Shown here: positions 28,024-38,288 of the stretch, piece after piece | How positions within the stretch are numbered: position 1 is the first letter of the stretch | Layout of the letters: every line of letters begins with the position of its first letter | Assembly (NCBI GenBank): GCA_038318385.1 | Contig: JBBQCD010000010.1 | Coordinates: 1 to 64,000, forward strand | DNA: 64,000 nucleotides | Source: Schlegelella_A sp038318385 | GTDB taxonomy: Bacteria; Pseudomonadota; Gammaproteobacteria; Burkholderiales; Burkholderiaceae_C | Reading direction: 5' to 3' | Notes under the pieces: model-generated | Told to the model about the DNA's origin: nothing | What the model saw: the letters and a program-made list of their open reading frames with translations, nothing else | Database searches by the model: none | Made by a program: the position numbers and the translations under genes

Positions 28024-29559
28024 CTAGAGTCCGCATACAGAGCCCTCCGCGGGCAGGATGATGCCCCAGGCCACCTTTCCACTGGACGTCGGGACCTTGT
28101 CCGGTCCGACGCCGTTGGCCCACGGCAGGATCCACGTCCCGGTGTGGGTGGCACGGGCCATGAGCGCGTCGAGAGCCGGATTGGGCAGGTCGCGCCGCAA
28201 CCGGTCCGCCGTCTGGTCGTCGAGGACGAGCGCGCCGCATCGCGTCACGGCGTCCTCCCGGACCCAGGGCGTCTTGAACTCGTTGCCGTCGATCAGCACG
28301 GCCACCCGCTGCGAAGAATTCGCGATGATGTTGCCGCCGAGCCAGATGTCCGACACCACCAGCCGCAGCGGTCCTTCCGCATGGGCGTGCCAGGTCGTGT
28401 CGGCGAGCCGTGAAAGCGCCGCGCCGGGAAAGTTGGCGCGGGTGCGAATCTGCAGCGACTCGGCCAGCACGGTCTTCGAGAGCGTCATCACCAGGCACAG
28501 AACCAGCTGTCCCGCGACGGCGACCCGGATCCCGCGCGCCACCTGTTGCGGCTTGCTGAAATGGCCGAGGCTGGCCAGCGCCAGCCAGCCGACCAGGAGA
28601 AATCCGTTCGAACCCCATCGGCTCTGCAGCGCGCTGCCGCTCATCAGCCCGTAGGCCGTCGTCATCAGCAGCGGAGAGAGTCCCGCCACCCACAGAAAGA
28701 GCAGATCGCGTCGGGCGGGCTTCGGATCGTCGGCCGGCACTGCGGCGCGAACCGGCCTGAGCCCGAGGACGAACCACAGAGCCAGCGCGAACGGGATCAG
28801 GCGCAGCGCCTGCGTCAGCGCGAAATCGCCCACCGCCAAGAATGTCGCGGCCACGCCAGCCAACGGTTGCGTGACCGAGCGGGCATAGTGGAACGGGAGG
28901 AAATTCGTGGCGTGCAGCCAGAGGGCATGCGGCGCCAGGAGCAGCGCCGTGATGCCGGCTGCCAGCGACAGACCGAGGAACTGGCGTCGCCGGTGCTGCT
29001 CCCGGTCGAGCAGGACGTAGACCAGCATGCCGGCGAGCGGGAACAGCGCCGTGTACTTCACCAGCATCGAGAGCCCGGCGAAGGTTCCTGTCAAGGCCCA
29101 GTCGGTCCAGCGACCCCCGCGGGTTGCGCGGAAGAACGCGAGCAGCGTGGCCGCCTGGAACGGCAGCAGCACCGTGCTGTGGTTGAAGTTGTCGGCGCCG
29201 ATGTTGTGGTACGTCACCAGCGAGGTCAGCGCCAGCGCCAGGAAGGAGCGCTCGGGCGACATGAATTCGCAGCCGAGGCGCCAGGTCAGCGCCAGCGCAA
29301 TGGCAACGCTCGCCTGCGCCGCGAAGAACGGCAGCACCAACGACGTCCCGAACGCGGCGACCAGGCCGTGCATGATCCAGGTCGGCAGCGGCGGGTGCTT
29401 CCAGTACCCACCTTGCAGTGCGAAGCTCCAGACGAACTGCTCGGCGCTGTCGATTTCCGGCGCGCGATAGGTGAGCGCATAGGCGCCACTCCAGAACACC
29501 ACCTGCGCAACGCAGAAGAATGCGACCCACAGCGCCACCGGGCGCCGATCGGGCTTCAT
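28024..29559 (-). CDS. GT39/ArnT-like membrane glycosyltransferase
   Basis: An integral membrane protein of 511 residues with about ten spans. The first loop carries APEIDSAEQFVWS and the family feature QGGYWKHPPLPTWI, matching the PMT_2/ArnT pattern (acidic residue in loop 1, HPP motif). Enzymes of this fold transfer a sugar from a polyprenyl phosphate to lipid A or protein. The C-terminal 150 residues form a soluble periplasmic part. The ATG at 29559 is preferred to GTG 29598. No lipid A or undecaprenyl sugar genes are nearby, so donor and acceptor are unknown. Confidence 0.8.
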   Translation of the reverse strand: MKPDRRPVALWVAFFCVAQVVFWSGAYALTYRAPEIDSAEQFVWSFALQGGYWKHPPLPTWIMHGLVAAFGTSLVLPFFAAQASVAIALALTWRLGCEFMSPERSFLALALTSLVTYHNIGADNFNHSTVLLPFQAATLLAFFRATRGGRWTDWALTGTFAGLSMLVKYTALFPLAGMLVYVLLDREQHRRRQFLGLSLAAGITALLLAPHALWLHATNFLPFHYARSVTQPLAGVAATFLAVGDFALTQALRLIPFALALWFVLGLRPVRAAVPADDPKPARRDLLFLWVAGLSPLLMTTAYGLMSGSALQSRWGSNGFLLVGWLALASLGHFSKPQQVARGIRVAVAGQLVLCLVMTLSKTVLAESLQIRTRANFPGAALSRLADTTWHAHAEGPLRLVVSDIWLGGNIIANSSQRVAVLIDGNEFKTPWVREDAVTRCGALVLDDQTADRLRRDLPNPALDALMARATHTGTWILPWANGVGPDKVPTSSGKVAWGIILPAEGSVCGL

Positions 29560-29741
29560 TGCGGTCGATCTGAAAGCGGGTGCGAATTCCACGAGCACGG
29601 GGATTCCCTGAAGGCGAGGCCGCGAGGATGAGCCACGGCCCGCCTTCGCCGGACCCGTACAAACGCGCAGGGCGCGTCATCGGGTGGACGGGCGGTAACG
29701 GGCTGTGGGCGCGTCGCTCGCGATGCGCCCCAGATGGCGGA

Positions 29742-31370
29742 TCAACCGGCGGTCGGTGACCTCGCTTTTGACGTGCTCGCGCGGTGTCGGGCGAGCCAGC
29801 TTTCGACCGCCACACGCGCTGCCGCGCCGACATGCAGGCCGAGCTTGGAGCGCCGCCACAACACGTCGTCCGCACTGCGCGCCCATTCGCGATCGGCGAG
29901 ATGGCGCAGTTCGGACTCGAAGAGGCCGGGCGCGATTTCGGCGCCGAGGCCGCCGGCGAGCAGAGCTTCGGCGCGGGTGCCGTAGGCGCGCGCGAGGCGC
30001 CGCAGCAAGGGTTTCGGGAGCGTCGGGTGGCGTTGCCCGAGCGCCTCGACGAAGCGCTCGAAGTTGCCGCCGACGTCCGTCGCCGGGCCGGCAGCGGATC
30101 CGAGCCAGGCGACGATGTCGCCGCCGGGCAGGTGCGCGTTCGCGGTCCAGGCAGGGGCGGGGGCGCTCCGCGTCCCCCTCGGCAACGCCTCCGCCATCAG
30201 GTCCCCGGCTTCCTCGGCCAGCTTGCGGAAGGTCGTGATCTTGCCGCCCCAGACCGAGAGCAGCGGCGCTGCCGTCGTGTCGAGTTCGAGGCGGTAGTCG
30301 CGCGTCACCGCGGCCGGGTTGCCGGACTCGTCGTCGAGCAGGGGGCGCACGCCGCTGTAGGTCCAGACGACATCGGTCGGCGCGACCGGCTTGGCGAAGT
30401 AGCGGCTGGCCTGGGCGCACAGGTAATCGATCTCGTCAGCGTCGATGCGGACGTCGCCGATCGCGCCGTGGTGCTCCAGGTCGGTGGTGCCGATCAACGT
30501 GAACGCGCCTTCGTACGGAATCGCGAAGATGATGCGGCCGTCGGCGTTCTGGAAGATGTAGGCATGGTCGTGGTCGAAGAGCTTCGGAACGACGATGTGG
30601 CTGCCCTTGACCAGGCGCAGCGGCCGCGCGTTGGCGACATGGGCATGCTCGCCGAGGAACTGCGCGGCCCAGGGGCCGGCCGCGTTGACGAGTGCGCGCG
30701 CCCGGACCTTGCGCTCGTGGCCGTCCGCGTCGCGCAGTCGGACGCTCCAGCCGTCGGCGCTGCGCACGGCATCGACGCAGCAGGTGCGCGTGGCGATCTC
30801 GGCGCCGTGCTCGGCGGCGTCGACCGCGCACAGCGCCACCAGTCGCGCGTCGTCGACCCAGCCGTCGGAGTAGACGAAGCCGCGCCGGTATTCGGGCTTG
30901 AGGGGCGCCCCGGACGGGTGGCGCCGCAGGTCGACCGTGCGCGACCCCGGCAGCACCTCGCGTCGCGCCAGGTGGTCGTAGAGGAAGAGGCCGAGGCGGA
31001 TCATCCAGAACGGCCGCATCCCCGGGTCGTGCGGCATCACGAAGCGCAGCGGCCACATGATGTGCGGCGCGCCCTTCAGCAGCACCTCGCGTTCGGCCAG
31101 CGCCTTGCGGACGAGCGCGAACTCGCGGTACTCGAGGTAGCGCAAGCCGCCGTGGATCAGCTTGGTCGATGCCGACGAGGTGTGCTGCGCGAGGTCGTCC
31201 TTCTCGCTCAGCAGCACCGACAGGCCGCGACCGGCGAGGTCGCGGGCGATGCCGGCGCCGTTGATGCCGCCACCGACGACGAGAACGTCGAAGACTCCGC
31301 GGCCGCCGGCCGGAGGAACGGTCGTGGCGCTGGAAGGGGTGGGTGCTGTTGCCGGGTGCGCGGGGTCCAA
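29742..31370 (-). CDS. glpD: Glycerol-3-phosphate dehydrogenase (aerobic, FAD)
   Basis: Oxidises sn-glycerol 3-phosphate to dihydroxyacetone phosphate, passing electrons to quinone at the inner membrane. About 542 residues. The FAD dinucleotide fold is VLVVGGGINGAGIARDLAGRG. The GlpD signature TKLIHGGLRYLEYREF and the later YSGVRPLLDD are present. There is no ATG before the FAD fold; TTG 31370 is preceded by TGGAG at good spacing, and TTG 31397 is the alternative. It is divergent from glpK across about 100 bases, so the pair likely shares a regulated promoter; neither glpR nor glpF is in the window. Confidence 0.93.
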   Translation of the reverse strand: MDPAHPATAPTPSSATTVPPAGGRGVFDVLVVGGGINGAGIARDLAGRGLSVLLSEKDDLAQHTSSASTKLIHGGLRYLEYREFALVRKALAEREVLLKGAPHIMWPLRFVMPHDPGMRPFWMIRLGLFLYDHLARREVLPGSRTVDLRRHPSGAPLKPEYRRGFVYSDGWVDDARLVALCAVDAAEHGAEIATRTCCVDAVRSADGWSVRLRDADGHERKVRARALVNAAGPWAAQFLGEHAHVANARPLRLVKGSHIVVPKLFDHDHAYIFQNADGRIIFAIPYEGAFTLIGTTDLEHHGAIGDVRIDADEIDYLCAQASRYFAKPVAPTDVVWTYSGVRPLLDDESGNPAAVTRDYRLELDTTAAPLLSVWGGKITTFRKLAEEAGDLMAEALPRGTRSAPAPAWTANAHLPGGDIVAWLGSAAGPATDVGGNFERFVEALGQRHPTLPKPLLRRLARAYGTRAEALLAGGLGAEIAPGLFESELRHLADREWARSADDVLWRRSKLGLHVGAAARVAVESWLARHRASTSKARSPTAG

Positions 31371-31471
31371 ACGATCTCCAGGAATGAGGCGCCTCAAGGC
31401 GGCGCGGCGTGCAAAGGACGCTACCCTTGCGGGGCCGGCCTATTCTTGCATCGACGCCCGACGGAGACTGA

Positions 31472-32995
<1,524 letters not shown>

Positions 32996-33138
32996 GCCCA
33001 TGCGAGGCTGCCGAGGCTGCGTTGTCAGGAGCACCGTCGGACCCTCTCGTCTCCACCACACCTGAAGGAGATTGCGCTCGGTCGACGCGCGCGTCGGCGC
33101 CTCGCCCCGGAACGCGGCCGTTCGTCGGCTCGGCCGCC

Positions 33139-33624
33139 CTAGAGTTGCAGCACGGCGTCGAGGTAGCGCTGGCCGCGCGATTCGGCCACCCAGTCGAGCC
33201 CGAGCATGATGGCGGCCTGCAGCGCCAGGCCGATACCGAAGGCATGCCAGGTCCGCCGCCGTCGCAGACCGGCGGCAAGGCCGACGCCGAGGACGAGCAA
33301 GGCCATCTCGAGGATCTTGTAGCGTCCGAAGCTGGTCATCACCAGTGTCATGCGCTGGCTTTCCTCGGCCTTGAACTGTGCCGGGGCGTGGTGGAACTTG
33401 CGCTGCAGGTCCACCACCTGCGCATCGGTGCGCAGGAACACGGTGGCGCCGACGACGATCTGGATCGCGGCGATGGCCACGAGCGGAACGATGCTGCCCT
33501 TGTAGCGGGCCGAGTGCCGGTACAGCAGCCAGGCGCCGACGATGGCGCATGGGCCCAGCGCCAGGAAGAGCAGGGCTTCCGCTTTCTCGGCGCTGAAGTA
33601 GCGCAACAGGAAATCGTCCGGCAT
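33139..33624 (-). CDS. Small multi-spanning membrane protein, unknown
   Basis: A protein of 161 residues with four likely membrane spans (ALLFLALGPCAIVGAWLLY, IVPLVAIAAIQIVVGATVF, LEMALLVLGVGLAAGL, FGIGLALQAAIMLGL). Between spans 2 and 3 is a hydrophilic loop rich in His, Lys and Glu. I do not recognise the family. The ATG at 33624 gives a short N-terminus. It lies alone between glpK (convergent) and the GST gene (divergent). Confidence 0.65.
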   Translation of the reverse strand: MPDDFLLRYFSAEKAEALLFLALGPCAIVGAWLLYRHSARYKGSIVPLVAIAAIQIVVGATVFLRTDAQVVDLQRKFHHAPAQFKAEESQRMTLVMTSFGRYKILEMALLVLGVGLAAGLRRRRTWHAFGIGLALQAAIMLGLDWVAESRGQRYLDAVLQL

Positions 33625-33758
33625 CGGCGGCTCCGCGGCGCAGGCACCAGCGCCCTGCGGAGCCGATCGTAGCGGAGCCTCCCCGGCAGTCGCACTGCGA
33701 GAATCGGACGATCCGTCGAACCAGCCGCCAATCAGCCCCCCAATCAGCCGAGGACAGC

Positions 33759-34400
33759 ATGCTGCAGCTCCATCACTTTCCCGGCAATGCCAGCATGACG
33801 CCGCACATCCTGCTGGAGGAGCTCGGCCTGGCGTACGAACTCAAGCTTGTCGACCGCGCCCATCGGGCGCACAAGGCGCCGGAGTACCTCGCGCTGAATC
33901 CGAACGGCCTGATCCCGGTGCTGGTCGACGGCGGCCTGGTGCTCTATGAGACGGCGGCGATCTGCCTGCACCTCGCCGACTCCCACCCCGAGGCCCGGCT
34001 CGCACCGGCGCCCGGCAGCGCGGAGCGGGCGCATTTCTACAAGTGGCTGGTCTGGCTCACCAACACCCTGCAGGCGACGCTGATCGTCTACTTCTATCCG
34101 GAACGCTGGGCCGACGATGCGGCGGCGATCGCCCAGGTCAAGGCCCATGCCGAGGCAGCCGTCGGCCGCATGCTCGACCAGCTCGATGCGCAGCTCGCCG
34201 CGCACGGCGGCCCCTGGCTGCTCGGCGCCGACTACAGCGCGGTCGATCCGTATGCGCTGATGCTGTGCCGGTGGACTCGTGGCCACGCCCGGCCGGCGCG
34301 CGACCTGCCTCGTCTCGGTCCCTACCTCGCGCGCGTGCTCGAGCGACCCGCGGTGCAGCGGGTCTTCGCGCAGGAGGCGCTCGCTACGCCGTTGATCTGA
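33759..34400 (+). CDS. Glutathione S-transferase family protein
   Basis: A protein of 213 residues: the thioredoxin-like N-domain MLQLHHFPGNASMTPHILLEE with the catalytic-site Ser, cis-Pro in NPNGLIPVL, and glutathione-binding VLYETAAICLHLAD. The helical C-domain ends in WLLGADYSAVDPYALML (N-capping box). The ATG at 33759 has GAGGA upstream. It converges on the next gene with one base between stops. The substrate is unknown. Confidence 0.9.
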   Translation: MLQLHHFPGNASMTPHILLEELGLAYELKLVDRAHRAHKAPEYLALNPNGLIPVLVDGGLVLYETAAICLHLADSHPEARLAPAPGSAERAHFYKWLVWLTNTLQATLIVYFYPERWADDAAAIAQVKAHAEAAVGRMLDQLDAQLAAHGGPWLLGADYSAVDPYALMLCRWTRGHARPARDLPRLGPYLARVLERPAVQRVFAQEALATPLI

Positions 34401-34401
34401 C

Positions 34402-34773
34402 TCAGAGCGACTCGTGGCGCCCCAGGTGGCCCTGGGTGGCGTCGTAGGCGCAGACGCATCCGACCCGCGGCCTGATGTCGTCGAGCATCCACGATGTCGG
34501 CACCGCTGCACGCAGCGCCGCGGCGTCGCGCCGTTCCACCCGCAGGCGCTGCTCGCGGGAGAGCGGGTCGCTGTACTCGACCAGGATCTCGTTCGGGGCG
34601 ACGTCGAAGTGCTTATGCGCCAGATGCAGCGCGAAGCGTTCGAGGCGCCCGTGGCGCGCCAGGACGGCACGCAGCTCCGCCATGCAGGCGATGTCGGCGT
34701 CGTCCAGCGGCGCCACGTCGCGCAGATCCTGCAGGCGACACCACTGCAGGGCGGAGATCTTGAGTTGCGTCAT
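34402..34773 (-). CDS. Small protein of unknown function
   Basis: A protein of 123 residues starting at ATG 34773 (MTQLKISALQWC). It is hydrophilic, with no signal or span. Four Cys (C12, C33, C107, C109) are spread along it; the last two are in VGCVCAYD. The composition is that of a real soluble protein rather than a shadow frame, with a coherent Asp/Glu/Leu/Arg helix pattern. I do not recognise it. It lies 44 bases downstream of the large regulator's stop, in the same direction, so it may be co-transcribed with it. Confidence 0.6.
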   Translation of the reverse strand: MTQLKISALQWCRLQDLRDVAPLDDADIACMAELRAVLARHGRLERFALHLAHKHFDVAPNEILVEYSDPLSREQRLRVERRDAAALRAAVPTSWMLDDIRPRVGCVCAYDATQGHLGRHESL

Positions 34774-34817
34774 CGGCAGTCCCGAAGCGGTGGCCTGTGC
34801 AGCATGGGCTGCCGACG

Positions 34818-37800
34818 TTACCGGGCCGTTATCGCCAGCGCGGGTACCTGCAGGCCGAGGCGACGCCGGGCCGCGGCCAGCAGGTCCCGATTCACCGGAT
34901 TGCGATTGAGAAAGCTGTCGCGGAACTCGGCCGGCACCTGCGGCAGGGCCCGCTGCGCGATCCACTCGAAGCCGTCGCGCAGCGCGGCGTCGGCGGCGTC
35001 GCGTCGCGCAAGCGCGTCGAACGCCCCGCTGGCGATCCACCAGGCCTCGGCGAGGTAGGTGTCGGCCGGGTGAAAGCGGCGCAGCCGGTCCACCAGGTCG
35101 TCGACCTCGGCGGCGTCGAGGCCGACGCCCTTGGCCCGATGACGCACGCGCAGCACGCGCGCCCGCATGCCGACCGCCAGCTGTTCGCGCGACTCGGCCT
35201 CCTCGATCATGTCCGCGCACGCCGCCGCACCCTCCGCAGGCTCCATCGTCAGCGTGATCTCGAGCCGACCCAGCATGCCGATCAGCGGATCGCGATCGCC
35301 GAGTTCTTCGAGCGTGCGCTCGAGCGAGCGTTCCGGACGTCGTCCGAGAGCACGGTCGATCCGGGTCTGCAGGATCTCGCGGCGCGCATGGGTCGCCGGT
35401 GTCGCTGCCCCGGTCCATTGCAGTGCCTGGCGGGCGCGCGCGAACTGGCCGAGGTGGATCAGCACGTGCGCCATGTGATTGGCGGTGAGGCCGGTCCAGA
35501 TACTGCCTGCCCCGCCGGCAAAGCAGAGCCGGGCGCGCTCGAAGCCGGCGAGCGATTCCGCGTAGCGGCCGAGCGCACCCTCGTGCACCGAGACATAGAG
35601 CTCGATCGCGCCCGCGGGCGGCCCGACCGAGATGCCGAGAGGATCGTTGAGGGCGCGGGCGCGGCGCGCATGATCGAGCGCGTGCTCGACGCGGCCGAGA
35701 TTGCCCTCCACCAGCGCCAGGTTCGACGTCAGCGTCGCCAGTTCGGCATGGTCGCCGGCTTCCTGGGCCGAGGCCATGGCCTGCCGCAGCGCTTCTGCGG
35801 TGTCGTGGGCGCGCTGCGCGGCCTTCAGCGCATAGGCGTAGTCGGACCAGAAATGGTGCCGCTGCTCGGCATCGCCGTGGGCGATGACGAGGTCGCGGAA
35901 GGGTTCGATCGACGCCAGCGCCTCCGTGGCGCGGCCGGCCTGGGCCAGCGCCACTGCGAGCAGCCGGGCCGCCTCGAAGCGCGGCCATTGCGCGTCGAGT
36001 CGCGTGGCGGCCTCGAGGGCCGATCGCGCGGCGGCCTCGCCTTCGCGCGCCTGCCCGCCCATCAGGCAGACGCAGGCGCGCGAGGTCAGGGCGCGCATGC
36101 GTTGCGGCTCGGTGCGCTGGTCGGCGTCGAGACGGTCGACCAGCGCCGCTGCCGCCTCGAGGCCGCGACACAGGATGACGCCTTCGACACTGTCGCAGCG
36201 TGCATCGAAGGCCTTGCCGACCTGGCCGGCCTGGTCGAAGCCTTCGGCGGCGCGCTCCCACAGCGCGACCTCGTCGCTGCGCCGCGACGCCCGCCGGGCC
36301 TCCCGCGCAGCCGCGGCATAGCACTCGCCGGAACGGCTCCAGGACTGGGCCGCGGCCCAGTGCGGCGCGACCCGCGCGGGCGCGCGCCCCAGTGTCTGGA
36401 GGCTCGCGGCGAGGCGGGCGTGCAGGGCCCGGGCGATGCCGTCGGGCAGGCCCCGCAACAAGGTTTCGGCGATCACGTCATGGGTGAACCGGCCGTGGCT
36501 CAGCAGCTGCGCCGCTTCGAGCTGGCGCCAGGGTTCGACCATGTCGAGAGGATGACTCTCGAGCACCGCAGCGGCCACGTCGGCATCGAAATCGGCGCCG
36601 GCCAGGGCGGCCACGCGCGCCAGCTTCAGCGCCGGCTCCGCGAGCAGTGCCAGGCGGCGCTCGATCAGGGCGTCGAGGGCCGCCGGTACCGGCAGGCGCG
36701 TGCCGCCCGGCGCCGGTGCGGCCTCGCCGAGCGCGAGCAGCGCGCGCACCGTCTCGAGCGCGAACAGGGGGTTGCCGCCGCTGTGGCGGGCGAGTGCCGC
36801 GCTCCAGGCCCGCGGATCGAACTGCGGCAAGCCGAGCGACGACAGCAGGTCGGCGATCTGCGCCGCGTCGAGCAGTGCCACGCGAAGCGTCTCGACCTGG
36901 TGGGGCTCGCTGTCGGCGAGCCAGGCCTGCAGCGCCGCTGGCATCTCCTGCGTGCGCACCCCGAGCACCCAGGCGAGACGGCAGCGCCGCGGATCGGCCA
37001 GCGCCAGCAAGGTCTCGAGGGAGGCCTCGTCGGCATGGTGGAGGTCGTCGACGATCACGCCGGAGATGCCGGACGCGGCCCAGGCTTCGAGGGCCGCCGC
37101 GAATGCCTGCTGGAGGCGCAGCGGGTCGAGGCGCGCGGTCGGCGCTGTGCCGAAAGCCGGGACCAGGCGTGCGAGTTCCATGCGGGCCCACTCCGGCAAC
37201 ACCGACTCGCAACGGTCCGCGGCGAGGCCGGCGATGCGGGCGAGCAGCGCGTAAGGCACGCGCGCATCGCCGGCCTGCCCGCCACTGGCGAGGACCGCCG
37301 GATGAGAGCGGACGGCGGCTTCGAGCAGGCGGCTCTTGCCGATTCCCGGTTCTCCGTGAAGCAGCAGCACGCGCTGCCCGGCGATCGCCTCGCCGATGCG
37401 CATCTGCTCGACGTCGCGGCCGATCAGCTGCGGGGGGCGCAGCACGCTGATCGGCGGCGCGAGCGGACGCGCTCCGGGCTCGGCGGTGCCGGAACCGATC
37501 GTTGCCGCGAGCGCCAGCGTCTCCGGGTCCGGCGACGCGCCGAGCTCGTCGTGCAGCAGCGTCCGGCAGCGCTCGAAGGCGGCGAGCGCTGCACCCCGGT
37601 CGCCGCGCAGGTAGTGCAGACGCATCAGGCGCCGGTGCGCATGCTCGAGCAGCGGCACGTCGGCCACGAGTCGCTGCGCATAGCGCAGCGCGACGACGAT
37701 CTCCTGCCGGCTTTCGTGGCGTGACGCGCAGTCGGCGATCCAGTCGCTGCGCCGCTGCCGCCAGCCTGCGCGCGCCGCTTCGACCCAGTCGTCGAGGTCG

Positions 37801-38186
37801 ACGGTGTCGCCGTAGTCCAGGCCTTCGAGCAGTTCGCCGATGGCGGCTTGGGCGTCCTGGGCCAGCCGCCCGGCGGCGTCGACCAGGTCGACCCCGACGC
37901 CTTCTCCCAGCCGCAGTTCGTCGTGGCCGACGACGAGCTCGGCACCCGCGGCCCGCTGCAGCCTGAAGAGTCGCTGGCGCAGGCTGTTGCGCGCCAGCGC
38001 GGCCGGAGCTTCGGGCCACAGCAGCGCCGCCAGGCCGGCACGCGAGCGCGTGCCATCGAGGGCCAGCAACGCGAGGAGGGCGGCCGCCTTGCGTTCCAGC
38101 GCGACGCGCAGACCGTCGATACCGATCAACCCCGGCGGGCCGATCAGTTCGAGTCGCGGGCGCTGCACGTCGCTCGGAGAGGACAT
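34818..38186 (-). CDS. SARP/BTAD-AAA-TPR transcriptional activator
   Basis: A very large regulator of 1122 residues. The N-terminal 95 residues resemble the SARP/OmpR winged helix (LLALLALDGTRSRAGLAALL...SLRQRLFRLQRA). The BTAD helical domain follows to about 235 (HYLRGDRGAALAAFERC), then an AAA/NACHT-like ATPase with Walker A HGEPGIGKSRLL (about 275-285) and Walker B SGVIVDDLHHADEAS. The last 500 residues are TPR-type helical repeats. Such proteins sense a signal through the ATPase/TPR parts. The ATG at 38186 follows GGAGA-type sequence. It faces a secreted-protein gene; the spacer has 11-bp-phased repeats (see 38223). The target and signal are unknown. Confidence 0.85.
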   Translation of the reverse strand: MSSPSDVQRPRLELIGPPGLIGIDGLRVALERKAAALLALLALDGTRSRAGLAALLWPEAPAALARNSLRQRLFRLQRAAGAELVVGHDELRLGEGVGVDLVDAAGRLAQDAQAAIGELLEGLDYGDTVDLDDWVEAARAGWRQRRSDWIADCASRHESRQEIVVALRYAQRLVADVPLLEHAHRRLMRLHYLRGDRGAALAAFERCRTLLHDELGASPDPETLALAATIGSGTAEPGARPLAPPISVLRPPQLIGRDVEQMRIGEAIAGQRVLLLHGEPGIGKSRLLEAAVRSHPAVLASGGQAGDARVPYALLARIAGLAADRCESVLPEWARMELARLVPAFGTAPTARLDPLRLQQAFAAALEAWAASGISGVIVDDLHHADEASLETLLALADPRRCRLAWVLGVRTQEMPAALQAWLADSEPHQVETLRVALLDAAQIADLLSSLGLPQFDPRAWSAALARHSGGNPLFALETVRALLALGEAAPAPGGTRLPVPAALDALIERRLALLAEPALKLARVAALAGADFDADVAAAVLESHPLDMVEPWRQLEAAQLLSHGRFTHDVIAETLLRGLPDGIARALHARLAASLQTLGRAPARVAPHWAAAQSWSRSGECYAAAAREARRASRRSDEVALWERAAEGFDQAGQVGKAFDARCDSVEGVILCRGLEAAAALVDRLDADQRTEPQRMRALTSRACVCLMGGQAREGEAAARSALEAATRLDAQWPRFEAARLLAVALAQAGRATEALASIEPFRDLVIAHGDAEQRHHFWSDYAYALKAAQRAHDTAEALRQAMASAQEAGDHAELATLTSNLALVEGNLGRVEHALDHARRARALNDPLGISVGPPAGAIELYVSVHEGALGRYAESLAGFERARLCFAGGAGSIWTGLTANHMAHVLIHLGQFARARQALQWTGAATPATHARREILQTRIDRALGRRPERSLERTLEELGDRDPLIGMLGRLEITLTMEPAEGAAACADMIEEAESREQLAVGMRARVLRVRHRAKGVGLDAAEVDDLVDRLRRFHPADTYLAEAWWIASGAFDALARRDAADAALRDGFEWIAQRALPQVPAEFRDSFLNRNPVNRDLLAAARRRLGLQVPALAITAR

Positions 38187-38222
38187 GCGGTCGATCCTAA
38201 GTGAAGGTCCGGGCCGAAGCGA

Positions 38223-38240
38223 TAACGCCTCGGTAACGCC
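38223..38240. promoter_or_regulatory. Direct repeats with 11-bp phase, candidate SARP site
   Basis: TAACGCC occurs at 38223-38229 and again at 38234-38240, start to start 11 bp. SARP-type winged-helix regulators are known to bind heptamer direct repeats at 11-bp phase. The site lies 37 bases upstream of the regulator start and 49 bases before the secreted-protein ATG, so it could control both. This is inference from spacing only. Confidence 0.45.
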
Positions 38241-38288
38241 GGGCGCCGACAGTCCTCGCCAGACCACCGTCCTTTCAAGGAGCCCATC

